DNA of 64,000 nt, taken from positions 688,711,877 through 688,775,876 of the forward strand of contig CM068368.1 in assembly GCA_034769895.1 (NCBI GenBank), given 5' to 3'. Below are positions 1 through 9,599 of this stretch, one piece after another. Source of the DNA: Magicicada septendecula (Eukaryota; Arthropoda; Insecta; Hemiptera; Cicadidae). How positions within the stretch are numbered: position 1 is the first letter of the stretch; every line of letters begins with the position of its first letter. Below the pieces are notes generated by a model that worked only from the letters and a program-made list of their open reading frames with translations, was not told where the DNA came from and did not search any database. The translations under genes and the position numbers were made by a program.

Positions 1-21
1 GGTCAAACTATTATTTTCCAT
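1..21 (-). CDS. gag-like ORF, first seven codons only (window edge)
   Basis: The window opens inside the unit to the left. The start codon complement lies at 19-21, and only the N-terminal residues MENNSLT are present before the window edge. The leader and primer-binding site of this partial unit follow at 22-186. Confidence 0.6.
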
Positions 22-166
22 TTTTGTTTTATATTATTTTTACATATATAAATATGCCCGGTTTTGCTTTCACAGTCTACAATTTACAACCTCGCCCCAC
101 TCCCAAATAACCCGTTCTGCAGCTTAATTAGGTCTGGCGAATATACGTTATAAACCCTATACTCGA

Positions 167-184
167 GTCCCTGTTCGGGCGCCA
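167..184 (-). promoter_or_regulatory. Primer-binding site for tRNA-Lys(UUU)
   Basis: The plus strand reads GTCCCTGTTCGGGCGCCA, which is exactly the last 18 bases of tRNA-Lys(UUU) including CCA. The minus (sense) strand is therefore the complement that primes minus-strand DNA synthesis. Two bases separate it from the LTR edge, a usual spacing for LTR elements. The same site begins at 3779, 7392, 11007, 14622, 18238, 21851, 25465, 29078, 32693, 36307, 39922, 43537, 47152, 50765, 54378, 57987 and 62717. The match sets the element's orientation. The tRNA sequence is from general knowledge, as used by lentiviruses. Confidence 0.93.
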
Positions 185-512
185 TTTGTAACTACTCACT
201 TAATTCCTATTAATAATTAATTCTTACCTTAGGGTTTTTCCCAGAGTCGTACAGACGAAACTGCTGCAGAAAGGATTATTCGAGATACAAGGGGTAAAGA
301 TCAAATACACAGTTTGTGCTAAAACAAATTACCTCTGGTTTATTATGCAAAATAACTACTTCGTCTCTCTTTCATGACATTTAAAATTCTTATTTCTTTT
401 CGTTAGATTAAATACTCGTTGAATGAGTAACAATTTGTAAAAATCAAACAAAGTAACAAAATGAATATTTCTTAATTAACTAGCTTATGACAACTATGGT
501 ATACCACAACTA

Positions 513-518
513 TTTATT
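513..518 (-). promoter_or_regulatory. Possible polyadenylation signal (AATAAA, sense strand)
   Basis: TTTATT on the plus strand is AATAAA on the element's sense strand. A second one lies at 339-344. Either could be the R-region polyadenylation signal. The choice cannot be made from sequence alone. Confidence 0.22.
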
Positions 519-586
519 TTTAGCAATGAACCAATACGTGATGTAGCCACACACTCACACACATTCGTTCTTTGACTTTGTCGTTC

Positions 587-594
587 TATTTAAA
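587..594 (-). promoter_or_regulatory. Possible TATA-like box in the LTR
   Basis: The sense (minus) strand reads TTTAAATA after a GGGG, about 710 bases into the LTR. An AATAAA lies about 70 bases further downstream in the sense direction. The order TATA-like box, then polyadenylation signal, is what an LTR U3-R arrangement would give. In such AT-rich DNA both motifs occur by chance, and no start site has been mapped. The site recurs in every complete LTR. Confidence 0.25.
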
Positions 595-798
595 CCCCAC
601 TTTGAGATCTCTGAGGTACACTTAAGATTTACAATTTATTTATGTTGAATTATACTCTGGAGAAAAAGGTAAAATGATATTGGTTAAAACTCAGTTAATA
701 CTTAACGTCTGAAGAACTCCGCTGTTTTGCACTTCTGCTGTGAATGCACTGGTTTTTTTTCTTTGGTTAACACACCATAAATTAGTTTTGACACTGTT

Positions 799-941
799 TA
801 CCCGCGGGTACTGTTATTGATTATTTCGTATTAGGTTGATGCGCCACTATTATTTTAATCCACTTTAGAATAACATTTCTTTTTATTTTGTCGGCCGACA
901 TAAATTTTCGAACACTTAGCTCGTTTAGGTTGACCGCGCGG
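799..941. other. GC-rich palindrome cluster in the LTR
   Basis: Two perfect 12-base palindromes, TACCCGCGGGTA at 799-810 and TGTCGGCCGACA at 889-900, and the 8-base CCGCGCGG at 934-941, stand out against AT-rich surroundings. They recur in the LTRs read here. In sense orientation they fall about 360-510 bases into the LTR, probably upstream of any transcription start. They could be binding sites for dimeric DNA-binding proteins. No factor is identified. Confidence 0.5.
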
Positions 942-1013
942 CCATGAGTTGCAACTGGAACTCGGCCGCACGTTTTACTGTTTGTACAACTTTTAACACT
1001 GTTAATGCGTTGA

Positions 1014-1046
1014 AAGATAGGCCTACTCTTAATTACGGCCTATCTT
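1014..1046. other. 10-bp stem hairpin in the LTR
   Basis: AAGATAGGCC at 1014-1023 is perfectly complementary to GGCCTATCTT at 1037-1046, with a 13-base loop. The structure recurs in the other LTRs. It could fold in RNA or be a protein site. Its function is unknown. Confidence 0.5.
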
Positions 1047-1307
1047 GCACCCGAGGCCACCGTTTGAATTTAAATCACCAACTTTACTGTCTGATGCTGC
1101 TTACTACTGTTCACTCTCTGATGACAAACTGCATACTGTGATTCACAAAAAGCCTGCTGCTGGGCCGGTTACGCAATACGTCTGGGCAATTGTTTAGGCT
1201 AACTGTATGTAGGTTGTACTGGGGCTCCTCACAGGTGAAAGTTAACAATTTATTAATTACTGAATTAAAATTAAAACTGGATCACACACTTCTGTACCGT
1301 TACAATA

Positions 1308-1314
1308 CCCCCCC
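1308..1314 (-). promoter_or_regulatory. Polypurine tract
   Basis: Seven C on the plus strand give seven G on the sense strand, three bases (TAT) before the LTR edge. This is the place where plus-strand DNA synthesis is primed in LTR elements. Copies begin at 4921, 8536, 12151, 15765 (eight C), 19381, 22994, 26608, 30221, 33837, 37450, 41065, 44680, 48294, 51907, 55520, 59126 and 63859. Confidence 0.82.
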
Positions 1315-1353
1315 AATAAGAGGTTGAAGGCCGAAGCGTTCAAACTCTTATTG
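1314..1353 (-). other. Hairpin abutting the polypurine tract
   Basis: CAATAAGAG (1314-1322) pairs with CTCTTATTG (1345-1353). After one G-A mismatch, TTGAA (1324-1328) pairs with TTCAA (1339-1343), leaving a 10-base loop. The stem ends directly on the polypurine tract. Units 5, 7, 9, 11, 12 and 15 carry an A in place of the C at the equivalent of 1345, which loses one pair next to the mismatch. Confidence 0.6.
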
Positions 1354-2371
1354 CCTAAACCCTAAGAGGATCAGTGAGGATATGGCGCCGCAACCCCCCT
1401 GAGCACTCTACTAAAATCATGGGTTCTTGCCCCCCTAGTCCGGTGACTGTGGCACATTCAATTAAAAAATCAACATACGGCCTTCCATCACTCCATATCC
1501 CACAACTGATTTGTTTCCTCTTAGCCGTACTGGTTCATTAACAAAGCACTGGCTCATTTTTTATTATAAAATATCTCTTAACCCTAGAAAATAGTATTAA
1601 CAAAAGAATATAGGATATATACAATACAGGAGTACATATAAGTTCCAGTCAAAATGACGCATTAATTATACAGAATTGCATTTACACAGAATTTCCTTCA
1701 GTTTTCAATTTTAAATGAATATTTTAATCATTATGTTTTTTTATCAATTATTTATTTTACCATTACAATCAAAATTCAGATCAAACTAGATTTAAAGTCA
1801 TATTAAAAATTATCTTTTCAATTTATTTAATTACCTTTCATTAAATTTAACTCATATTGTTTTAATTAACAATTTCAAAATTAATTACATTTTTCAAAAT
1901 GATCCGACATAAAATATTACCTACATTATTCAAAAAATTTACATTCCTTTCTTCACATATGGAATTTCTTTTTATTTCATAATAGGATTTTCCTACTGGC
2001 AATGATTCAGCAGACTACAACACTTTTGTTATTGTCAACTCAGCTTCAACACCTCTGGCTGTAAACATTAGTCAAAACATACAACACACCTGTTTACATA
2101 AACGGCCGTCTGCCAGACTGGTGTTATAAACACACCTTCAGTCTAAACATTCTGCTTACCTCACCTCTAACACCTGTACTGCACTTTTCAATTTTTTATA
2201 AATCTTTTAGTTAACAATTGTAATAATATAATAATTTTTATACAATTAATTTCACTATAATATATTTACAAATCTTTATCATTATTATTTCAGTTTTATC
2301 ACACTTCAATGTCTAAGGTTGCGAGGTCTGAACCGTAAAACAAAATATTTACAATTGTTCCTTTATGAAGT
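1354..2371. other. AT-rich non-coding internal stretch
   Basis: About 1 kb between the polypurine-tract hairpin and the orphan ORF holds no credible coding frame. The first 250 bases are mixed in composition and the rest is very AT-rich. No pol or env remnant is recognisable. The same stretch recurs in every unit, for example at about 4967-5984, 8582-9599 and 12197-13214. Confidence 0.7.
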
Positions 2372-2770
2372 TCAGCCTCCATCTTCAAAAATTAGTCTGG
2401 TCTTTATGTAACACTTTTCAATTTTATTGATACGCCACATATGGTTATTTTTTGTTTTATAACCACAAGAACTTATTTTTTCCATTGTACCAAAACAATA
2501 ATCTATAGGGTCACCCCCCAAAATTATCTTATCATAAATCAAGTTGACATCAGTATTATTTGTAAAGTCTCCGTCAGTGTTTTTTGTTATTACCATTGCA
2601 TTATTATTACCATATTCTGCTACTATAGGTTCATTAACAGGCAAATATTTGTCATCAATATACACATTGTTTGTCACACAAGGTATGTTTTTAATTCTAC
2701 CAGTTCTCTCACTATTTAAACTCTGTATTAACTCTTCATAATCTCTCTTCCCCTTAAATATTTCTACCAT
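2372..2770 (-). CDS. Orphan ORF of the element, unit 1
   Basis: A 132-residue frame starting MVEIFKGKRDYEELIQ. It lies directly downstream of the gag-like ORF and overlaps its end by seven bases in another frame. I do not recognise it. It is hydrophilic, with no signal peptide or membrane segment, and has five spaced cysteines (around residues 31, 93, 102 and 120), which do not form a CCHC zinc knuckle or a protease active site. It could be a remnant of a longer gag or pol, or an accessory protein. The frame is open in all 17 units where it can be read, but the copies are too alike to show selection. This copy has the private GGDPI and FEDGG variants. Confidence 0.5.
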   Translation of the reverse strand: MVEIFKGKRDYEELIQSLNSERTGRIKNIPCVTNNVYIDDKYLPVNEPIVAEYGNNNAMVITKNTDGDFTNNTDVNLIYDKIILGGDPIDYCFGTMEKISSCGYKTKNNHMWRINKIEKCYIKTRLIFEDGG

Positions 2771-3633
2771 TCTCTCTCTCTCTCATAATCACTTTCATCA
2801 CCACAACATTTCATAATCTCACTCCATCCAGAGGGCAACACAACATTATTACAACATCTGGCTTTACCAGATACACAAAAATAATTTCTTTGACATTTAA
2901 AAGACCTTTTGTCTTCTACAAAAACTAACGAGGAACCTTTGTCCTCCAACACTACTGGTGAAACCTTTTCTTCACCTATCTCACAAGAAAAATTTGCCCT
3001 CTTTTCACCCTCTACACTTAAACTGTCTTCACACTCTCTCTCATTCTCATCGGCATTTGCTAACAACACTTCATTACTAAACTCTACTTCAACAAAATCT
3101 TCCTTATCACTCTCAACATTAATCTCCTTGTTCTCTACTACCACGTTTTTACACATATCATTATAATTCTGATTTGTTTTACATTCAAAATTTTCGATTA
3201 CCTTTTGTATTTGTTTATCAATTTTTTCTGACACTTGTTCTTTAATAGTGTTGAAACATTCATCCATCTCATTTAGACGTTTATTCATACTGATTTCGAA
3301 CTTAACATTTTGTGTATTCATTTCACATAAACGCTTATCAAATTTTTGGTCAATATTATTTATATCACCCTTTAACTCATGGAATTTGCTATTAATTGTA
3401 TTAAATTTAACATCAGAATCACTCTTCTGTTCATTGAAAAGCAATTGCATCATTTTTATCATATCATTATCCTCAGATTGTTTATTTTTATTCATTACGG
3501 GTGGGGTTACCTGAATCCCTGAGTCATCTATTTCATCTGACTTACTTGATTCTCTATTTTGAACTGGGATTGGGGTCGAATGGACCTCCAACCCACTCAT
3601 GACCGTTGATTCGGTCAAACTATTATTTTCCAT
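2764..3633 (-). CDS. gag-like coiled-coil protein, unit 1
   Basis: A 289-residue frame, first after the primer-binding site with a leader of about 145 bases, which is the position of gag. Residues 1-50 are polar and Ser/Pro-rich. Residues 55-150 are a charged, heptad-like region expected to form a coiled coil (motifs such as INSKFHELKGDINNIDQKF). Residues 160-215 are very acidic. The tail, 245-281, is cysteine-rich (C247, C253, C260, C261, C276, C277) but lacks a CCHC knuckle. No capsid major-homology region is evident. It may be the N-terminal part of a once longer gag. Assignment rests on position and coiled-coil style, not on a recognised domain. Confidence 0.6.
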   Translation of the reverse strand: MENNSLTESTVMSGLEVHSTPIPVQNRESSKSDEIDDSGIQVTPPVMNKNKQSEDNDMIKMMQLLFNEQKSDSDVKFNTINSKFHELKGDINNIDQKFDKRLCEMNTQNVKFEISMNKRLNEMDECFNTIKEQVSEKIDKQIQKVIENFECKTNQNYNDMCKNVVVENKEINVESDKEDFVEVEFSNEVLLANADENERECEDSLSVEGEKRANFSCEIGEEKVSPVVLEDKGSSLVFVEDKRSFKCQRNYFCVSGKARCCNNVVLPSGWSEIMKCCGDESDYEREREW

Positions 3634-3798
3634 TTTTGTTTTATATTATTTTTACATATATAAATATGCCCGGTTTTGCTTTCACAGTCTACAATTTACA
3701 ACCTCGCCCCACTCCCAAATAACCCGTTCTGCAGCTTAATTATGTCTGGCGAATATACGTTATAAACCCTATACTCGAGTCCCTGTTCGGGCGCCATT

Positions 3799-4917
3799 TG
3801 TAACTACTCACTTAATTCCTATTAATAATTAATTCTTACCTTAGGGTTTTTCCCAGAGTCGTACAGACGAAACTGCTGCAGAAAGGATTATTCGAGATAC
3901 AAGGGGTAAAGATCAAATACACAGTTTGTGCTAAAACAAATTGCCTCTGGTTTATTATGCAAAATAACTACTTCGTCTCTCTTTCATGACATTTAAAATT
4001 CTTATTTCTTTTCGTTAGATTAAATACTCGTTGAATGAGTAACAATTTGTAAAAATCAAACAAAGTAACAAAATGAATATTTCTTAATTAACTAGCTTAT
4101 GACAACTATGGTATACCACAACTATTTATTTTTAGCAATGAACCAATACGTGATGTAGCCACACACTCACACACATTAGTTCTTTGCCTTTGTCGTTCTA
4201 TTTAAACCCCACTTTGAGATCTCTGAGGTACATTTAAGATTTACAATTTATTTATGTTGAATTATACTCTGGAGAAAAAGGTAAAATGATATTGGTTAAA
4301 ACTCAGTTAACACTTAAGGTCTGAAGAACTCCGCTCTTTTGCACTTCTGCTGTGAATGCACTGGTTTTTTTTTTCTTTGGTTAACACACCATAAATTAGT
4401 TTTGACACTGTTTACCCGCGGGTACTGTTATTGATTATTTCGTATTTGGTTGATGCGCCACTATTATTTTAATCCACTTTAGAATAACATTTCTTTTTAT
4501 TTTGTCGGCCGACATAAATTTTCGAACACTTAGCTCGTTTAGGTTGACCGCGCGGCCATGAGTTGCAACTGGAACTCGGCCGCACGTTTTACTGTTTGTA
4601 CAACTTTTAACACTGTTAATGCGTTGAAAGATAGGCCTACTCTTAATTACGGCCTATCTTGCACCCGAGGCCACCGTTTGAATTTAAATCACCAACTTTA
4701 CTGTCTGATGCTGCTTACTACTGTTCACTCTCTGATGACAAACTGCATACTGTGATTCACAAAAAGCCTGCTGCTGGGCCGGTTACGCAATACGTCTGGG
4801 CATTTGTTTAGGCTAACTGTATGTAGGTTGTACTGGGGCTCCTCACAGGTGAAAGTTAACAATTTATTAATTACTGATTAAAATTAAAACTGGATCACAC
4901 ACTTCTGTACCGTTACA
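3799..4917 (-). repeat. LTR of unit 2 (mosaic)
   Basis: 1,119 bp. The left part is A-type (CGTTAGATT, GCAATG) and the right part is B-type (TTGCCTTTG, GTATTTGG). It thus looks like a recombinant between the two LTR types. The PPT follows at 4921. Confidence 0.92.
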
Positions 4918-5984
4918 ATACCCCCCCAATAAGAGGTTGAAGGCCGAAGCGTTCAAACTCTTATTGCCTAAACCCTAAGAGGATCAGTGAGGATATGGCG
5001 CCGCAACCCCCCTGAGCACTCTACTAAAATCATGGGTTCTTACCCCCCTAGTCCGGCGACTGTGGCACATTCAATTAAAAAATCAACATACGGCCTTCCA
5101 TCACTCCATATCCCACAACTGATTTGTTTCCTCTTAGCCGTACTGGTTCATTGACAAAGCACTGGCTCATTTTTTATTATAAAATATCTCTTAACCCTAG
5201 AAAATAGTATTAACAAAACAATATAGGATATATACAATACAGGAGTACATATAAGTTCCAGTCAAAATGACGCATTAATTATACAGAATTGCATTTACAC
5301 AGAATTTCCTTCAGTTTTCAATTTTAAATGAATATTTTAATCATTATGTTTTTTTATCAATTATTTATTTTACCATTACAATCAAAATTCAGATCAAACT
5401 AGATTTAAAGTCATATTAAAAATTATCTTTTCAATTTATTTAATTACCTTTCATTAAATTTAACTCATATTGTTTTAATTAACAATTTCAAAATTAATTA
5501 CATTTTTCAAAATGATCCGACATAAAATATTACCTACATTATTCAAAAATTTTACATTCCTTTCTTCACATATGGAATTTCTTTTTATTTCATAATAGGA
5601 TTTTCCTACTGGCAATGATTCAGCAGACTACAACACTTTTGTTATTGTCAACTCAACTTCAACACCTCTGGCTGTAAACATTAGTCAAAACATACAACAC
5701 ACCTGTTTACATAAACGGTCGTCTGCCAGACTGGTGTTATAAACACTCCTTCAGTCTAAACATTCTGCTTACCTCACCTCTAACACCTGTACTGCACTTT
5801 TCAATTTTTTATAAATCTTTTAGTTAACAATTGTAATAATATAATAATTTTTATACAATTAATTTCACTATAATATATTTACAAATCTTTATCATTATTA
5901 TTTCAGTTTTATCACACTTCAATGTCCAAGGTTGCGAGGTCTGAACCGTAAAACAAAATATTTACAATTGTTCCTTTATGAAGT

Positions 5985-6383
5985 TCAGCCTCCATCGTCA
6001 AAAATTAGTCTGGTCTTTATGTAACACTTTTCAATTTTATTGATACGCCACATATGGTTATTTTTTGTTTTATAACCACAAGAACTTATTTTTTCCATTG
6101 TACCAAAACAATAATCTATAGGGTTACCCCCCAAAATTATCTTATCATAAATCAAGTTGACATCAGTATTATTTGTAAAGTCTCCGTCAGTGTTTTTTGT
6201 TATTACCATTGCATTATTATTACCATATTCTGCTACTATAGGTTCATTAACAGGCAAATATTTGTCATCAATATACACATTGTTTGTCACACAAGGTATG
6301 TTTTTAATTCTACCAGTTCTCTCACTATTTAAACTCTGTATTAACTCTTCATAATCTCTCTTCCCCTTAAATATTTCTACCAT
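5985..6383 (-). CDS. Orphan ORF, unit 2
   Basis: 132 residues, open, MVEIFK with GGNPI. Identical to the unit 3 copy. Confidence 0.48.
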   Translation of the reverse strand: MVEIFKGKRDYEELIQSLNSERTGRIKNIPCVTNNVYIDDKYLPVNEPIVAEYGNNNAMVITKNTDGDFTNNTDVNLIYDKIILGGNPIDYCFGTMEKISSCGYKTKNNHMWRINKIEKCYIKTRLIFDDGG

Positions 6384-7246
6384 TCTCTCTCTCTCTCATA
6401 ATCACTTTCATCACCACAACATTTCATAATCTCACTCCATCCAGAGGGCAACACAACATTATTACAACATCTGGCTTTACCAGATACACAAAAATAATTT
6501 CTTTGACATTTAAAAGACCTTTTGTCTTCTACAAAAACTAACGAGGAACCTTTGTCCTCCAACACTACTGGTGAAACCTTTTCTTCACCTATCTCACAAG
6601 AAAAATTTGCCCTCTTTTCACCCTCTACACTTAAACTGTCTTCACACTCTCTCTCATTCTCATCGGCATTTGCTAACAACACTTCATTACTAAACTCTAC
6701 TTCAACAAAATCTTCCTTATCACTCTCAACATTAATCTCCTTGTTCTCTACTACCACGTTTTTACACATATCATTATAATTCTGATTTGTTTTACATTCA
6801 AAATTTTCGATTACCTTTTGTATTTGTTTATCAATTTTTTCTGACACTTGTTCTTTAATAGTGTTGAAACATTCATCCATCTCATTTAGACGTTTATTCA
6901 TACTGATTTCGAACTTAACATTTTGTGTATTCATTTCACATAAACGCTTATCAAATTTTTGGTCAATATTATTTATATCACCCTTTAACTCATGGAATTT
7001 GCTATTAATTGTATTAAATTTAACATCAGAATCACTCTTCTGTTCATTGAAAAGCAATTGCATCATTTTTATCATATCATTATCCTCAGATTGTTTATTT
7101 TTATTCATTACGGGTGGGGTTACCTGAATCCCTGAGTCATCTATTTCATCTGACTTACTTGATTCTCTATTTTGAACTGGGATTGGGGTCGAATGGACCT
7201 CCAACCCACTCATGACCGTTGATTCGGTCAAACTATTATTTTCCAT
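6377..7246 (-). CDS. gag-like ORF, unit 2
   Basis: 289 residues, open, MMQ variant at residue 62-63. The same protein as in units 1 and 3. Confidence 0.58.
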   Translation of the reverse strand: MENNSLTESTVMSGLEVHSTPIPVQNRESSKSDEIDDSGIQVTPPVMNKNKQSEDNDMIKMMQLLFNEQKSDSDVKFNTINSKFHELKGDINNIDQKFDKRLCEMNTQNVKFEISMNKRLNEMDECFNTIKEQVSEKIDKQIQKVIENFECKTNQNYNDMCKNVVVENKEINVESDKEDFVEVEFSNEVLLANADENERECEDSLSVEGEKRANFSCEIGEEKVSPVVLEDKGSSLVFVEDKRSFKCQRNYFCVSGKARCCNNVVLPSGWSEIMKCCGDESDYEREREW

Positions 7247-7411
7247 TTTTGTTTTATATTATTTTTACATATATAAATATGCCCGGTTTTGCTTTCACAG
7301 TCTACAATTTACAACCTCGCCCCACTCCCAAATAACCCGTTCTGCAGCTTAATTATGTCTGGCGAATATACGTTATAAACCCTATACTCGAGTCCCTGTT
7401 CGGGCGCCATT

Positions 7412-8532
7412 TGTAACTACTCACTTAATTCCTATTAATAATTAATTCTTACCTTAGGGTTTTTCCCAGAGTCGTACAGACGAAACTGCTGCAGAAAGGA
7501 TTATTCGAGATACAAGGGGTAAAGATCAAATACACAGTTTGTGCTAAAACAAATTGCCTCTGGTTTATTATGCAAAATAACTACTTCGTCTCTCTTTCAT
7601 GACATTTAAAATTCTTATTTCTTTTCGATAGATTTAATACTCGTTGAATGAGTAACAATTTGTAAAAATCAAACAAAGTAACAAAATGAATATTTCTTAA
7701 TTAACTAGCTTATGACAACTATGGTATACCACAACTATTTATTTTTAGCAGTGAACCAATACGTGATGTAGCCACACACTCACACACATTAGTTCTTTGC
7801 CTTTGTCGTTCTATTTAAACCCCACTTTGAGATCTCTGAGGTACATTTAAGATTTACAATTTATTTATGTTGAATTATACTCTGGAGAAAAAGGTAAAAT
7901 GATATTGGTTAAAACTCAGTTAATACTTAACGTCTGAAGAACTCCGCTGTTTTACACTTCTGCTGTGAATGCACTGGTTTTTTTTTTTCTTTGGTTAACA
8001 CACCATAAATTAGTTTTGACACTGTTTACCCGCGGGTACTGTTATTGATTATTTCGTATTTGGTTGATGCGCCACTATTATTTTAATCCACTTTAGAATA
8101 ACATTTCTTTTTATTTTGTCGGCCGACATAAATTTTCGAACACTTAGCTCGTTTAGGTTGACCGCGCGGCCATGAGTTGCAACTGGAACTCGGCCGCACG
8201 TTTTACTGTTTGTACAACTTTTAACACTGTTAATGCGTTGAAAGATAGGCCTACTCTTAATTACGGCCTATCTTGCACCCGAGGCCACCGTTTGAATTTA
8301 AATCACCAACTTTACTGTCTGATGCTGCTTACTACTGTTCACTCTCTGATGACAAACTGCATACTGTGATTCACAAAAAGCCTGCTGCTGGGCCGGTTAC
8401 GCAATACGTCTGGGCATTTGTTTAGGCTAACTGTATGTAGGTTGTACTGGGGCTCATCACAGGTGAAAGTTAACAATTTATTAATTACTGAATTAAAATT
8501 TAAACTGGATCACACACTTCTGTACCGTTACA
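7412..8532 (-). repeat. LTR of unit 3 (B-type)
   Basis: 1,121 bp. It has the full B set: CGATAGATTT, GCAGTG, TTGCCTTTG, TTTTACAC, GTATTTGG and AAATTTAAAC. Confidence 0.92.
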
Positions 8533-9599
8533 ATACCCCCCCAATAAGAGGTTGAAGGCCGAAGCGTTCAAACTCTTATTGCCTAAACCCTAAGAGGATC
8601 AGTGAGGATATGGCGCCGCAACCCCCCTGAGCACTCTACTAAAATCATGGGTTCTTACCCCCCTAGTCCGGCGACTGTGGCACATTCAATTAAAAAATCA
8701 ACATACGGCCTTCCATCACTCCATATCCCACAACTGATTTGTTTTCTCTTAGCCGTACTGGTTCATTGACAAAGCACTGGCTCATTTTTTATTATAAAAT
8801 ATCTCTTAACCCTAGAAAATAGTATTAACAAAACAATATAGGATATATACAATACAGGAGTACATATAAGTTCCAGTCAAAATGACGCATTAATTATACA
8901 GAATTGCATTTACACAGAATTTCCTTCAGTTTTCAATTTTAAATGAATATTTTAATCATTATGTTTTTTTATCAATTATTTATTTTACCATTACAATCAA
9001 AATTCAGATCAAACTAGATTTAAAGTCATATTAAAAATTATCTTTTCAATTTATTTAATTACCTTTCATTAAATTTAACTCATATTGTTTTAATTAACAA
9101 TTTCAAAATTAATTACATTTTTCAAAATGATCCGACATAAAATATTACCTACATTATTCAAAAATTTTACATTCCTTTCTTCACATATGGAATTTCTTTT
9201 TATTTCATAATAGGATTTTCCTACTGGCAATGATTCAGCAGACTACAACACTTTTGTTATTGTCAACTCAGCTTCAACACCTCTGGCTGTAAACATTAGT
9301 CAAAACATACAACACACCTGTTTACATAAACGGTCGTCTGCCAGACTGGTGTTATAAACACTCCTTCAGTCTAAACATTCTGCTTACCTCACCTCTAACA
9401 CCTGTACTGCACTTTTCAATTTTTTATAAATCTTTTAGTTAACAATTGTAATAATATAATAATTTTTATACAATTAATTTCACTATAATATATTTACAAA
9501 TCTTTATCATTATTATTTCAGTTTTATCACACTTCAATGTCCAAGGTTGCGAGGTCTGAACCGTAAAACAAAATATTTACAATTGTTCCTTTATGAAGT

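Larger units (their letters stand above)
187..1304 (-). repeat. LTR of unit 1
   Basis: The LTR spans 1,118 bp with six-base inverted ends, TGTAAC and GTTACA. It is bounded by the primer-binding site on the left and the polypurine tract on the right. It is mostly A-type (GCAATG near 527, GTATTAGG near 830) with GGCAATTG near 1187. It carries bases not seen in other copies, such as the A in AAATTACCTC near 329. It is AT-rich with a GC-rich island at about 799-943. Confidence 0.92.
187..4917 (-). mobile_element. Representative non-autonomous LTR element (LTR-internal-LTR)
   Basis: One complete element of about 4.73 kb, read on the minus strand: 5' LTR 3799-4917, primer-binding site 3779-3796, leader, gag-like ORF, orphan ORF, AT-rich non-coding stretch, polypurine tract, 3' LTR 187-1304. 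The internal region is about 2.5 kb, far too short for a gag-pol element, and no protease, reverse transcriptase, RNase H or integrase motif is seen in any frame. The superfamily cannot be assigned without pol. A Ty3/gypsy relative is a guess from the coiled-coil gag style. LTR identity is very high, but the array has been homogenised by recombination, so LTR divergence cannot date the insertion. Confidence 0.85.

Noticed and set aside
944-1141. A 65-residue plus-strand ORF (MSCNWNS...) repeated in all 18 LTRs
   Set aside because: It runs antisense to the element within the LTR, has no recognisable domain, and is conserved only as much as the surrounding non-coding DNA. Its persistence follows from array homogenisation.
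1315-2371. Hidden env or pol remnant in the AT-rich internal stretch
   Set aside because: No long frame and no recognisable motif on either strand.
2770-2784. CT dinucleotide run as a separate microsatellite
   Set aside because: It is short, lies inside the end of the gag-like frame (the REREW tail), and shows no length change among the copies I compared.
2441-3514. Plus-strand ORFs of 65-92 residues opposite the gag-like and orphan ORFs, in every unit
   Set aside because: They are shadows of the minus-strand frames, with low-complexity Ser/Leu/Ile/Phe composition typical of antisense reading of AT-rich coding DNA.
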